In this document: one piece after another, positions 1 through 6,363 of the stretch
How positions within the stretch are numbered: the stretch's first letter is position 1
How the letters are laid out: every line of letters begins with the position of its first letter
From: a virus
Length of the DNA: 64,000 bases
Virus record (IMG/VR): IMGVR_UViG_3300010334_000029
Location: 62,001-126,000 of that record
Reading direction: 5' to 3' (one strand)
Program-made: the position numbers and the translations under genes
The notes under the pieces: model-generated
Seen by the model: the letters and a program-made list of their open reading frames with translations, nothing else
Database searches by the model: none
Told to the model about the DNA's origin: nothing

Positions 1-281
1 TTCTTGTACTTTTCTTGTAGAGTCTTGAGTTCATCCACAGTATCTACGATCAACGTAATCTTGTATGCACGGTCACTATTATAGTACGCCTGTGCTTGAT
101 CTACTTTGCGTTTTGCAATTAATACTTCTTCCGTAGTAAACGGTTCTACATTAGCAGCATAGTTAGCGTCCCAAAACGCATGGAGGTAAGCGTGTCCTGC
201 TTGAGTACACATCTTACCTCGAATTCCATTCATCTTCTTTACAGATTCAAGTGCAAAGATGCAGTACATTTTATATTGCAT
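1..281 (-). CDS. Peptidyl-tRNA hydrolase, Pth2 family (3' end outside window)
   Basis: Partial gene of 93 codons that runs off the window edge. It opens with ATG at 281 behind AAGGA eight bases upstream. Residues 21-32 (RGKMCTQAGHAY) match the Pth2 core pattern in which a Gly-Lys pair precedes Gln and His-Ala; Pth2 enzymes release peptides from peptidyl-tRNA. A VDTVDELKTLQEKY stretch fits the following strand-helix unit. The C-terminal catalytic part is not visible. It sits directly downstream of the tRNA array, which fits a tRNA-recycling role. The family call rests on motif recognition only. Confidence 0.7.
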   Translation of the reverse strand, partial: MQYKMYCIFALESVKKMNGIRGKMCTQAGHAYLHAFWDANYAANVEPFTTEEVLIAKRKVDQAQAYYNSDRAYKITLIVDTVDELKTLQEKYK

Positions 282-297
282 TTTAAATCCTTCTAAT

Positions 298-376
298 TGG
301 TCGCGACGAGGAGATTCGAACTCCTAACTCGGGTACCACAAACCCGCGTGTTCACCGTTTACACCACGCCGTCACA
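298..376 (-). tRNA. tRNA-His(GTG), A73 type without G-1
   Basis: Acceptor pairs 302-308 with 370-376 (7 bp, two G-U). T-loop TTCGAAT, anticodon loop TTGTGGT, CCA encoded (298-300). The discriminator is A and the base before position 1 is T, so the usual G-1:C73 identity pair is absent. Alphaproteobacterial His tRNAs are known to lack this pair. A canonical second His tRNA lies at 4360-4436. Confidence 0.88.
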
Positions 377-512
377 AAGATGGGAATTATCGTATTCCCT
401 GTGGGTCGAGTTTTGTCCCACACGGCAGTACTATGAACACAACAAAACGGAATGGATACGTATCCTATTGTTGACTAGTACGAGCTCTAATATCCGCCTA
501 ACTCGGTTTAAC

Positions 513-589
513 TGGAGGACCTGCCGGGTCTCGAACCCGGATCGCAAGGATTAAGAGTCCCGCTATTAGCCTATTATTAAGACAGGTCC
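513..589 (-). tRNA. tRNA-Lys(CTT)
   Basis: Perfect 7-bp acceptor (517-523 with 583-589), T-arm CCGGG/TTCGAGA/CCCGG, anticodon loop CTCTTAA, encoded CCA. The outermost pair of the anticodon stem is a mismatch and the D-stem is only about 3 bp. Confidence 0.82.
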
Positions 590-595
590 ATTAAC

Positions 596-718
596 TTAAA
601 ATTCACCTTCATCAGCTTCAGAAGTCTTATCTTCATTCACAAAATCACAACCATAACAGTGACCAGACCGTTCTGTTCCATGTACTTCCAAGTATTCTTC
701 ACAAAAATCGCAAAGCAT
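596..718 (-). CDS. Small zinc-ribbon protein (40 aa)
   Basis: A 40-codon ORF, MLCDFCEEYLEVHG..., with a CDFC pair and a later CYGC pair, the spacing of a mini zinc ribbon. It has a strongly acidic tail. It starts just past the stop of the next minus-strand gene (720-917), so the two are probably co-transcribed. No family is recognised; DNA- or protein-binding adaptors of this size are common in T4-like genomes. Confidence 0.65.
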   Translation of the reverse strand: MLCDFCEEYLEVHGTERSGHCYGCDFVNEDKTSEADEGEF

Positions 719-719
719 A

Positions 720-917
720 TCAGTAATCCTTACTCATAAAACCTGAGTCATCCATCTCAAAGCCAGTCTCCGAATTCAATTCGAACTTGGTCTCGATCAA
801 ATTGATCAAATCTTTCTTAACTGCCTGTATATACATAGTGTCATTAAAGTTAGAAAGTTCGACAAAAACCGGACCTTGAAACTTCTTGAGCTTTTTGATA
901 AGATCACAAGCAATCAT
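720..917 (-). CDS. Hypothetical protein (65 aa)
   Basis: Start chosen at 917, six bases after the GGAG of the conserved early leader; an earlier in-frame ATG at 929 overlaps that GGAG and is unlikely. The sequence is MIACDLIKKLKKFQGPVFVE..., mixed alpha/beta with an acidic C-terminus (EMDDSGFMSKDY). First gene of a unit driven by the promoter at 942-970. No recognised family. Confidence 0.7.
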   Translation of the reverse strand: MIACDLIKKLKKFQGPVFVELSNFNDTMYIQAVKKDLINLIETKFELNSETGFEMDDSGFMSKDY

Positions 918-941
918 ATTGATCTCCATTCCTTATAATTT

Positions 942-970
942 AGTCTACCACGGCTATGGAAAAATGTCAA
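942..970 (-). promoter_or_regulatory. Early-type promoter
   Basis: TTGACA, 17-bp spacer, TAGACT with TGG just upstream of the -10, then the conserved leader CTATAAGGAATGGAGAT that supplies the GGAG for the gene at 720-917. The promoter overlaps the 3' end of the gene at 954-1226. Confidence 0.8.
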
Positions 971-1226
971 CCAAAAAGAGCATTGCTTCTTCTTTTGTTT
1001 TAAAAGTTTTTGAGATTAGAGGATCTTGAAGTGCGACATGGACAGTCTCACCAAAGCACCTAATCAACCCGTAGCCGGGATACCTACCACTACCTGGAGC
1101 TCTGTTGTTCCACCTGGTGCGTCTGGAAGACGTCCATGGGAATGGTTTACAGTCGTAGGTAGTATCAAGTATCCCAGCCACATGTTTGTAGAATTCTTCG
1201 TTTGTCAATCTATTCCAAGACTGCAT
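954..1226 (-). CDS. Hypothetical protein (90 aa)
   Basis: Begins MQSWNRLTNEEFYKHVAGIL, with a basic, Arg-rich middle (TSSRRTRWNNR) and an acidic-hydrophobic tail. Its ATG lies inside the last 22 bases of gapR, with GAGA upstream, so translation is probably coupled. The TAG stop falls in the spacer of the next promoter. No family recognised. Confidence 0.65.
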   Translation of the reverse strand: MQSWNRLTNEEFYKHVAGILDTTYDCKPFPWTSSRRTRWNNRAPGSGRYPGYGLIRCFGETVHVALQDPLISKTFKTKEEAMLFLVDIFP

Positions 1227-1453
1227 TTGTAAGTCTCAAGAATAGCTTCCTCAGCCATTCGATCATCACGTGACTTCTTACGGATCTTGATGATTTCCTT
1301 CATAGCCTTGGTATCATACCCAGTGGCTTTAGCTTCACCAAAAACATCCTTGATGTCGTCACTAATGCCCTTCTTTTCATCTTGTAGGCGCTCGACACGT
1401 TCAATAAGTAGGCGTAGCCGATCATCAGTGGTAGTTGCATCAGTATCAATCAT
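1205..1453 (-). CDS. gapR: GapR-family (DUF2312) chromatin protein
   Basis: 82 residues from the ATG at 1453, with AAGGA eight bases upstream. Residues about 12-75 read LLIERVERLQDEKKGISDDI, then DVFGEAKATGYDTKAMKEI, matching the GapR/DUF2312 coiled-coil DNA-binding protein of alphaproteobacteria, which clamps over-twisted DNA ahead of polymerases. The length is close to the family norm (about 85-90). A phage copy could manage supercoiling during its own replication or replace host GapR; that role is inference. Flanked upstream by a homing endonuclease that leaves the frame intact. Confidence 0.9.
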   Translation of the reverse strand: MIDTDATTTDDRLRLLIERVERLQDEKKGISDDIKDVFGEAKATGYDTKAMKEIIKIRKKSRDDRMAEEAILETYKCSLGID

Positions 1454-1464
1454 AATATAGTCCT

Positions 1465-2145
1465 TCACTTGTTGTTTAATTTTCTTCCAGAATACCAATT
1501 CTCAGGAATTATATCTGTCTTTTTTATTTTTTTATTCTCAGTACCATTTGTAATCCATATTGACCCAAATTGAGAATTTTTTGAACCAGATTGTGAAAGA
1601 GAATTTGCAATTCCCATTTTTTTCTTAGTTTCTTCGGTGTGAATTTTACCACTAAATCCATTAACACCGCCATTATTATAATAATTTTTATTGCTTTCTG
1701 AAACCTTTTTTCTTCTTTCTTCTGCCCATAAACCATTTTGTTTCCATAATATCTTTTGAGTAACTCTTCCCTTATTTAATCCATCAAAAAATATTTTTCT
1801 ATATTCAAGAACAAACATGGTTACTTCCAAACCATTTCTTTTTCCATTCTTATTAATATAACCCCAACCGCCTTTTCCTCCGGGACAGATATTGTAAGTG
1901 TCCTCACGAAGGCAGAAGTCCTCGGTTACAAGTTCAGCTTCTTTAGAGTTCATTTCTTCTTCTGAACTAAATATGAAAAGAAGTTCTTTCTTAAAATTTT
2001 CTAAACCGTGTTTCTTTTGAGATCTAGTTAATAATTTACCAGAACCCATGTAATTATCATTAAGATCATATGTTTCGTGTTTACCGATATAAATTTTATT
2101 ATTAAGTAAGTCTGTTATCTGATAAATTGTATAATACTTTTGCAT
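1465..2145 (-). CDS. GIY-YIG homing endonuclease (Seg-like)
   Basis: 226 residues. The N-terminus holds the GIY-YIG signature as YTIYQITDLLNNKIYIGKHE, then YMGSGKLL and the Glu-containing helix around residue 70. After residue 120 there are lysine-rich NUMOD-like DNA-binding repeats (SGKIHTEETKKKMGIA). Free-standing gene between gapR and a tRNA-Gln. Its upstream region has a late promoter inside a long hairpin (see 2156-2201). Like T4 Seg enzymes it probably spreads its own locus by DNA cleavage. Confidence 0.9.
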   Translation of the reverse strand: MQKYYTIYQITDLLNNKIYIGKHETYDLNDNYMGSGKLLTRSQKKHGLENFKKELLFIFSSEEEMNSKEAELVTEDFCLREDTYNICPGGKGGWGYINKNGKRNGLEVTMFVLEYRKIFFDGLNKGRVTQKILWKQNGLWAEERRKKVSESNKNYYNNGGVNGFSGKIHTEETKKKMGIANSLSQSGSKNSQFGSIWITNGTENKKIKKTDIIPENWYSGRKLNNK

Positions 2146-2155
2146 GTTTATAGTC

Positions 2156-2201
2156 CAGGATTTTATAAAAGAGTCTTATATGCTCTATTTATAAAATCCT
2201 G
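2156..2201 (-). promoter_or_regulatory. Hairpin with embedded late promoter before GIY-YIG gene
   Basis: A 12-bp perfect inverted repeat (2156-2167 and 2190-2201), continued inside by AGAG/CTCT. The TATAAATA late box (2186-2193) lies in the promoter-proximal arm. Read-through transcripts would form the whole hairpin next to the weak GGA ribosome site; transcripts starting at the late box would not. Confidence 0.7.
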
Positions 2202-2210
2202 AACTCTATG

Positions 2211-2281
2211 ATCCCCGTCAGGGATTCGAACCCCAATCTGATGGCTCAAAACCACCGGTCCTGCCGTTAAACGAACGGGGA
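2211..2281 (-). tRNA. tRNA-Gln(TTG)
   Basis: 7-bp acceptor (2212-2218 with 2275-2281) with the weak U1-A72 pair typical of Gln tRNAs. T-loop TTCGAAT, anticodon loop TTTTGAG. No CCA is encoded, unlike most tRNAs here. Confidence 0.88.
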
Positions 2282-2284
2282 ATG

Positions 2285-3565
2285 TTATTTGCGATACACA
2301 GAAATTAAATTGTCTCTATGTATATTCTTTACATTAACAGTTTGAGCAAATAAGTCAACTGAAAGTTTTACACTGTCAATGTTTATATCATCAAAAATGA
2401 GTAATGCATTATCTGCTAATAGATTATAGCTTAGAATAGCATCAGTAAGAACACTTTTAAGATCATGTTCACCATCAACATAAATGACATCAAACTTAAT
2501 ATCAGGATCAGTCAAAGCTTCAAGCATTACACTAGTAGATTCTACTGGAATTGTATTAAGCTTGTAGTAATACTTTGAAAAGTAAGTATGATATCTGAAC
2601 AATTGTTCAAGATCTTGTGAAGGCCAATAAGCTTCCTTCTGTTCATAAGTTCCTCTAAATGAACCTATAACATGCATCTGACTATCATTATGACTTAATA
2701 GCTTATTAGATAGCCAGACTGTAGATCTACCTTCATAACCACCAAGAACCAGAACATTAAGCTTTCGATCTGCATTAAAGTAGTTATCAAAAACAACATT
2801 AAGTGCTGGAATCTGAAGATCAAATATCTTATTTGAGTAATGAAGCTTTCGTTCTGGTGCAATCTTAGCCCCAGGTCGAACATACTTTAAGAACTTTTGT
2901 GTATTATAAGCATTCCAAAAGCCAGGATTGCCACTTGTTTCAATACAAGATGATCTGTTACCTACTACAGCTACTACTGGGGGTGGATCAAGTGTCCGCA
3001 TCTTAAGATCGAACATGTTTCGCATACCAAGTTGACCATCAAGCGAATCATTAAAGCCATACTTTTCAAAGCAAAAAATTAGATATCTTGCTGTGGCTGG
3101 TGTGATAGCATAAGCGTGAGTACCTTCGAATCTATCCACCTCAACATAATCATACGACACATCAGATGGAACATTGTAGTCGTATTCTAAGTCGATTCTA
3201 GGACCAAGCCATAAAATTTCATTATCCACAGGTTCAACTGAACTAAAGTCATACTTAACAATTGCATCATGCTCTAAAACAACGCCAGGCTCACCAGACT
3301 CGACAATTTTTTGCCAAATACGATAATGACCTGCGGAACAAGAGAATGCACCGTTAATTTCTTTAGACTTAGTACTTATCTGATTTACATAGAAGGGAAT
3401 GATTGGAACATCTAGTTCCTTACATAGTTCTTGATATGTAGCACCATTATAACCAAGTACTGGAATAGGATTAAAATTGAACTTTAAACAAGTCCCAACG
3501 CAATCATCTTTATAAGAAATTGAGTCTTTATTGTCAATGTATAGAATATAGATATTTTTAAGCAT
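2285..3565 (-). CDS. GT25-type glycosyltransferase fused to a class I methyltransferase
   Basis: 426 residues. Residues about 1-230 resemble family 25 (LPS-type) glycosyltransferases: an N-terminal strand MLKNIYILYIDNKDS, the conserved FSCSAGHYRIWQKI segment and VVLEHDAIV, where the acidic pair would sit at the sugar-nucleotide site. Residues about 255-426 look like a class I SAM methyltransferase of the Methyltransf_24 type: NVLVLGGYEGRSTVWLS (SAM loop), FDVIYVDGEHDLKSV, ALLIFDDI. The fusion suggests that a sugar is added and methylated by one polypeptide, on phage or host glycans. Substrate unknown. Confidence 0.8.
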   Translation of the reverse strand: MLKNIYILYIDNKDSISYKDDCVGTCLKFNFNPIPVLGYNGATYQELCKELDVPIIPFYVNQISTKSKEINGAFSCSAGHYRIWQKIVESGEPGVVLEHDAIVKYDFSSVEPVDNEILWLGPRIDLEYDYNVPSDVSYDYVEVDRFEGTHAYAITPATARYLIFCFEKYGFNDSLDGQLGMRNMFDLKMRTLDPPPVVAVVGNRSSCIETSGNPGFWNAYNTQKFLKYVRPGAKIAPERKLHYSNKIFDLQIPALNVVFDNYFNADRKLNVLVLGGYEGRSTVWLSNKLLSHNDSQMHVIGSFRGTYEQKEAYWPSQDLEQLFRYHTYFSKYYYKLNTIPVESTSVMLEALTDPDIKFDVIYVDGEHDLKSVLTDAILSYNLLADNALLIFDDINIDSVKLSVDLFAQTVNVKNIHRDNLISVYRK

Positions 3566-3719
3566 TATGTACTCGCTTAGACCAAACTGTATTATAGAAG
3601 TTTAATTCTGCAATATTGTGTTTGTAAGTTAGAAACTTTGCACGTTCAGCTTTAGGGAGATTATCAAACCAGTCCCAAAAAGCTTTCTTAAACTCAGGTG
3701 AGTCAAAAAGATCTTCCAT
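3558..3719 (-). CDS. Hypothetical protein (53 aa)
   Basis: Start at 3719, where GAG precedes the ATG by about six bases; an earlier in-frame start lies inside tRNA-Gln(CTG). Helical, charged sequence MEDLFDSPEFKKAFWDWFDNL. Its TAATG end overlaps the start of the GT25/methyltransferase gene, so the two are coupled. Confidence 0.65.
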   Translation of the reverse strand: MEDLFDSPEFKKAFWDWFDNLPKAERAKFLTYKHNIAELNFYNTVWSKRVHNA

Positions 3720-3735
3720 GTTAATCTCACTTGAT

Positions 3736-3809
3736 TGGCTGCCCCTCAAGGACTCGAACCTTGATTGACGGATTCAGAGTCCGCTCTCTTACCATTAGAG
3801 GAAAGGGCA
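3736..3809 (-). tRNA. tRNA-Gln(CTG)
   Basis: Acceptor 3740-3746 with 3803-3809, T-loop TTCGAGT, anticodon loop CTCTGAA, discriminator G, encoded CCA. Complements the TTG isoacceptor upstream. Confidence 0.9.
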
Positions 3810-3816
3810 ATATAAC

Positions 3817-3884
3817 TGGTGGACATAATGGGACTCGAACCCAAATACCGGGCGCCGTATGGTTGGTGGTTGCCTAACATGCCC
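3817..3884 (-). tRNA. Degenerate tRNA-like sequence
   Basis: Encoded CCA, 7-bp acceptor with two or three G-U pairs (3821-3827 with 3878-3884) and a T-loop TTCGAGT. The body is about 8 nt short of a standard tRNA, the D-arm is reduced and the anticodon arm (around 3845-3860) has no U33 or clear 7-nt loop. Probably a decayed tRNA; anticodon not assigned. Confidence 0.45.
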
Positions 3885-3890
3885 ATAAGG

Positions 3891-3965
3891 TGGAGAGGAT
3901 GAAGGGAATCGAACCCTCATCTCTAGACTGGCAATCTAGCGCAGTTCCCAAACTACGACACCCTC
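3891..3965 (-). tRNA. tRNA-Gly(GCC)
   Basis: Acceptor 3895-3901 with 3959-3965, T-loop TTCGATT, anticodon loop TTGCCAG on a perfect 5-bp stem, encoded CCA. Confidence 0.9.
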
Positions 3966-4140
3966 ATATTTCTTTAAGTTTAACCCAACAAGTATAAGAA
4001 TCATTTTTCATAAAGTTCTCATCTTCTTGAGCATGAGGTTCACAAAGATAATGTGAACCTGCAAATTGAGTATGTCTTATATATTCTGCTTTCTTATCAC
4101 AGTCTTCATAAGCATTCCCAAAGCATTCTTCTTTCATCAT
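3964..4140 (-). CDS. Small Cys/His-rich protein (58 aa)
   Basis: Tandem ATGs at 4140 and 4137 follow AGGA; the longer in-frame ORF upstream crosses three tRNAs and is not coding. MMKEECFGNAYEDCDKKA... with further His and Cys residues (HYLCEPHA) suggests one zinc site. No recognised family. The stop overlaps the 5' end of tRNA-Gly(GCC). Confidence 0.6.
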   Translation of the reverse strand: MMKEECFGNAYEDCDKKAEYIRHTQFAGSHYLCEPHAQEDENFMKNDSYTCWVKLKEI

Positions 4141-4151
4141 ATATCCTAAAC

Positions 4152-4227
4152 TGGAGTCCCGTTCGGGAATTGAACCCGAGTACGATGGTTTTGCAGACCA
4201 CGACAATTGCCATTCTGTCAACGAGAC
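4152..4227 (-). tRNA. tRNA-Cys(GCA)
   Basis: Acceptor 4156-4162 with 4221-4227, T-loop TTCAATT, anticodon loop CTGCAAA, discriminator U as expected for Cys, encoded CCA. Confidence 0.92.
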
Positions 4228-4236
4228 ATTAATTCT

Positions 4237-4311
4237 TGGTGCCCACTGGAAGAATTGAACTTCCGACCTACGAGTTATCAGCTCGTTGCTCTCCCACTGA
4301 GCTAAACGGGC
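4237..4311 (-). tRNA. tRNA-Ile(GAT)
   Basis: Acceptor 4241-4247 with 4305-4311 (two G-U), standard D-arm TAGCTCAGTGGGAGAGC, anticodon loop CTGATAA, T-loop TTCAATT, encoded CCA. Confidence 0.93.
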
Positions 4312-4318
4312 ATTAATT

Positions 4319-4358
4319 TGGGGTGACGTAGGGGTAACGATCCCCTCACTTTTCAATA
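4319..4358 (-). tRNA. tRNA 3' fragment with altered T-loop
   Basis: Encoded CCA, discriminator C, a 7-nt acceptor 3' strand and a perfect 5-bp T-stem (4330-4334 with 4342-4346) around loop ATCGTTA instead of TTCGANN. No matching 5' acceptor strand is found nearby: tRNA-His follows at once. Probably a remnant. Confidence 0.45.
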
Positions 4359-4359
4359 A

Positions 4360-4436
4360 TGGGGTGAACAACGAGGTTCGAACTCGTTCCTCAGGCTTCA
4401 CAGGCCCGTATGACTTCCGACTACACCATGTCCACC
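4360..4436 (-). tRNA. tRNA-His(GTG), canonical G-1:C73
   Basis: Acceptor 4364-4370 with 4429-4435. The discriminator is C and the base before position 1 (4436) gives an encoded G-1, the classical His identity pair. Anticodon loop CTGTGAA, T-loop TTCGAAC, encoded CCA. Contrast with the A73 His tRNA at 298-376. Confidence 0.9.
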
Positions 4437-4497
4437 ATAAACTGGTTGTAGACCTAACCGTGAGTCTACGCGTGCCTATTAAGTAGCAACCCTTAAC

Positions 4498-4574
4498 TGG
4501 TGGACCCGCTCGGACTTGAACCGAGAACTTACCGCTTAAAAGGCGGTTACTCTGACCTATTGAGTTACGGGTCC
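4498..4574 (-). tRNA. tRNA-Lys(TTT)
   Basis: Perfect acceptor (4502-4508 with 4568-4574), anticodon loop CTTTTAA on a perfect stem, T-loop TTCAAGT, encoded CCA. Phage tRNA-Lys(UUU) can offset tRNA-Lys-cleaving defences such as PrrC or PARIS; that role is inference here. Confidence 0.93.
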
Positions 4575-4629
4575 ATAAAGACTCTCAATATCGGCTGCAA
4601 CCTTGACTTATGATCAAGGATTTTATCAG

Positions 4630-4706
4630 TGGCTCCCTAGACAGGACTCGAACCTGTAACGTCCTGCTTAACAGGCAGGTGCCAGTACCCATCCGGCCCC
4701 TAGGGA
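4630..4706 (-). tRNA. tRNA-Asn(GTT)
   Basis: Perfect acceptor TCCCTAG (4634-4640 with 4700-4706), discriminator G, anticodon loop CTGTTAA, T-loop TTCGAGT, encoded CCA. The D-arm is G-rich and irregular. Confidence 0.92.
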
Positions 4707-4721
4707 ATGATCTCTATAGTC

Positions 4722-4940
4722 TTATATATACTCATTTTTCTTAATAATGTCAATAATTGTTTTAGAAGAAACGATCTCACATAGAGCTTCAAGTTCCTTC
4801 TGGCGCCTCTTAGGTAGATCGTAATGATTCTTATGAAACCAGCACCTCTTTAACCCTAATTGCTTAGCCATCTCGTGGAGGTTCTCAATTGAATATGGAA
4901 CACAAACAAGATGCCGTTTACCATCAGTAAAATATTTCAT
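4722..4940 (-). CDS. DUF4031 domain protein (72 aa)
   Basis: Start at ATG 4940 with GGA eight bases upstream; an in-frame GTG at 4955 is less likely. MKYFTDGKRHLVCVPYS, then LHEMAKQLGLKRCWFHKN and HYDLPKRRQKELEAL match DUF4031, small phage and bacterial proteins with a conserved Trp-Phe and HYDL motif. Biochemical function unknown. Confidence 0.75.
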   Translation of the reverse strand: MKYFTDGKRHLVCVPYSIENLHEMAKQLGLKRCWFHKNHYDLPKRRQKELEALCEIVSSKTIIDIIKKNEYI

Positions 4941-5113
4941 CTTAAATCCAAGCACAGAAAAGGTGCCAGCCCTCTCTCTTGGTCTACGGATTCCACTGGC
5001 ATGTCATCCGATCATCAACTTATCCTGAACGGTCAACACAGATGAATCTGTGGCCGCAGGACTTGGATTTAAAAACTAATACTAGATCGTACAGTCGGAT
5101 CGTTCTTAGTAAA

Positions 5114-5190
5114 TGGTACCGGCGGTGAGAATTGAACTCACCTAAAACCCACTTGTAAGGAGGGCGGATTCACCAGAAGCCTACGCCGGC
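5114..5190 (-). tRNA. tRNA-Val(TAC)
   Basis: Acceptor 5118-5124 with 5184-5190, anticodon loop CTTACAA (one U-U mismatch in the stem), T-loop TTCAATT, encoded CCA. Confidence 0.88.
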
Positions 5191-5336
5191 ATTAAAATTA
5201 CTTTAAGTGAATGTACATTATAATGCATCAATCCACCAAAATCAAGTTCTACTTCAACTGTTGTATCATCTAAGATACTAATTACTGTACCTATGTGACC
5301 ACCAGGAGTAATGACTCGATTACCAATCTTTACCAT
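5181..5336 (-). CDS. Small KOW-like protein (51 aa)
   Basis: MVKIGNRVITPGGHIGTVISI then a strand pattern ending HSLKVILMPA: a short beta-barrel of KOW/SH3 character with the Gly residues expected at the turn. The ATG overlaps the TGA of the preceding gene (ATGA at 5336), so it is translationally coupled. The stop lies inside the 5' acceptor strand of tRNA-Val. Confidence 0.65.
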   Translation of the reverse strand: MVKIGNRVITPGGHIGTVISILDDTTVEVELDFGGLMHYNVHSLKVILMPA

Positions 5337-5509
5337 CAGAAAAACTTCCAACCAGAGATGGGAGAGTAAGACCCAACAAACGAACCATCAAGTAGAATGG
5401 TACATTCAAAGCCGCTCTTTTCAGCAGCCTGCGCCGCTTCATGTGAGGCATGACCGGTATACACCGTAGTACCAAAGTTGGTCAAAATTGTCTGATAGAT
5501 CTTAGGCAT
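5336..5509 (-). CDS. Hypothetical protein (57 aa)
   Basis: Start at 5509 behind GAGGA; longer in-frame versions would overlap the gene at 5520-5723. MPKIYQTILTNFGTTVYTGHA..., with an alpha/beta pattern and a Gly-rich C-terminus. Middle gene of a three-gene coupled unit (5723 to 5181). No family recognised. Confidence 0.65.
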   Translation of the reverse strand: MPKIYQTILTNFGTTVYTGHASHEAAQAAEKSGFECTILLDGSFVGSYSPISGWKFF

Positions 5510-5519
5510 TGAAACATCC

Positions 5520-5723
5520 TCAACCAAAAGTGTTTTCCATCTTGGTAGCATAATGAATCGGTCGTTCATAGCGACCAGTTTCGTCGCGGAAGACACTAAT
5601 CCACTTACCATTCGATGCAAATTGGACAGTCTGATCGTAGGAAATATTAAGACCCATGGGCCAAAAGTCAACCAAACCCTCAGCTTCAAGAGCATCATTG
5701 AGTGTGTTAAACCAAAATTGCAT
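5520..5723 (-). CDS. Hypothetical protein (67 aa)
   Basis: Starts at 5723 just after the conserved leader GGAATGGAGATTGACC. Trp/Phe-rich MQFWFNTLNDALEAEGLVDF with a basic tail. First gene of the unit driven by the promoter at 5749. Unrecognised. Confidence 0.68.
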   Translation of the reverse strand: MQFWFNTLNDALEAEGLVDFWPMGLNISYDQTVQFASNGKWISVFRDETGRYERPIHYATKMENTFG

Positions 5724-5748
5724 GGTCAATCTCCATTCCTTATAGTTT

Positions 5749-5777
5749 AGTCTACCACGGTTGTGGTAAAATGTCAA
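5749..5777 (-). promoter_or_regulatory. Early-type promoter
   Basis: TTGACA, 17 bp, TAGACT plus the common leader. Serves the unit 5723-5181. Lies between two genes with no spare sequence. Confidence 0.8.
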
Positions 5778-5782
5778 CCAAC

Positions 5783-5959
5783 TTATGCAACTTTTGCAAG
5801 CATCTTAGCTGCACCGCGTTCTGCTGCAATTTGGGTAGCATAAGAGCGAGAAGGAAGACCGTGTAGGCAATCACCATCACGAGTCACGAGGACAAGAAAA
5901 CCATCCGAGTTTGTACGGATGGTTGCAACATAACGGCCTTTTGAAATTGTCTTGATCAT
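5783..5959 (-). CDS. Hypothetical protein (58 aa)
   Basis: ATG at 5959, adjacent to the TGA (5961-5963) of the upstream gene. MIKTISKGRYVATIRTNSDG..., then an Ala/Arg-rich helix (QIAAERGAAKMLAKVA); this resembles the small strand-helix domains seen in phage early proteins. Function unknown. Confidence 0.66.
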   Translation of the reverse strand: MIKTISKGRYVATIRTNSDGFLVLVTRDGDCLHGLPSRSYATQIAAERGAAKMLAKVA

Positions 5960-5960
5960 G

Positions 5961-6287
5961 TCAAGCAGCCTTTCTCTCAGCTTTAAGATGAGCTTCCTCA
6001 AGTATCTGGCGCCAATAAATGGCAATCCTCATACCTTGTTTACCCTGTTGTCTCCAATATGCAATCTGCTTTGGAGAGAGATATCCATTCCGTTCATAAA
6101 ACTTAGCCATGGAAGTACCACGTGCTGCATGACAAGGACGAAAGCCACGACCATTCCGATACTTAACATCTTCGGCTTGTTGTTCATCATATGTCTGACG
6201 ATTCTTAAGAAGAACCAACGCCCGAGCTACTGCTTTATCATTAGTCTTAAGAAGGTTTACAATGTCAGTTCCGGTAAGATTAATCAT
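5961..6287 (-). CDS. Hypothetical phage protein (108 aa)
   Basis: Start at 6287, six bases after the leader GGAG; an in-frame ATG at 6299 overlaps that GGAG and is rejected. MINLTGTDIVNLLKTNDKAVARALVLL, then a basic central part and YLSPKQIAYWRQQGKQGMRI. Helical and positively charged, so nucleic-acid binding is possible. First gene behind the promoter at 6312. Confidence 0.7.
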   Translation of the reverse strand: MINLTGTDIVNLLKTNDKAVARALVLLKNRQTYDEQQAEDVKYRNGRGFRPCHAARGTSMAKFYERNGYLSPKQIAYWRQQGKQGMRIAIYWRQILEEAHLKAERKAA

Positions 6288-6311
6288 ATCAATCTCCATT
6301 CCTTATAGTTT

Positions 6312-6340
6312 AGTCTACCACGGTTGTGGAAAAATGTCAA
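6312..6340 (-). promoter_or_regulatory. Early-type promoter
   Basis: TTGACA, 17 bp, TAGACT, with the shared leader. Drives 6287-5783. Confidence 0.8.
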
Positions 6341-6363
6341 CTAAAAAGAATGGAGATTGCTTT

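Noticed and set aside
1205-2145. The GIY-YIG gene as part of an intron in gapR
   Set aside because: gapR is intact and has its own ribosome site; the endonuclease lies outside its frame.
4441-4497. A possible extra tRNA between His and Lys(TTT)
   Set aside because: It has ggttg/caacc and gtagac/gtctac stems but no T-arm spacing or usable anticodon; kept only as a hairpin.
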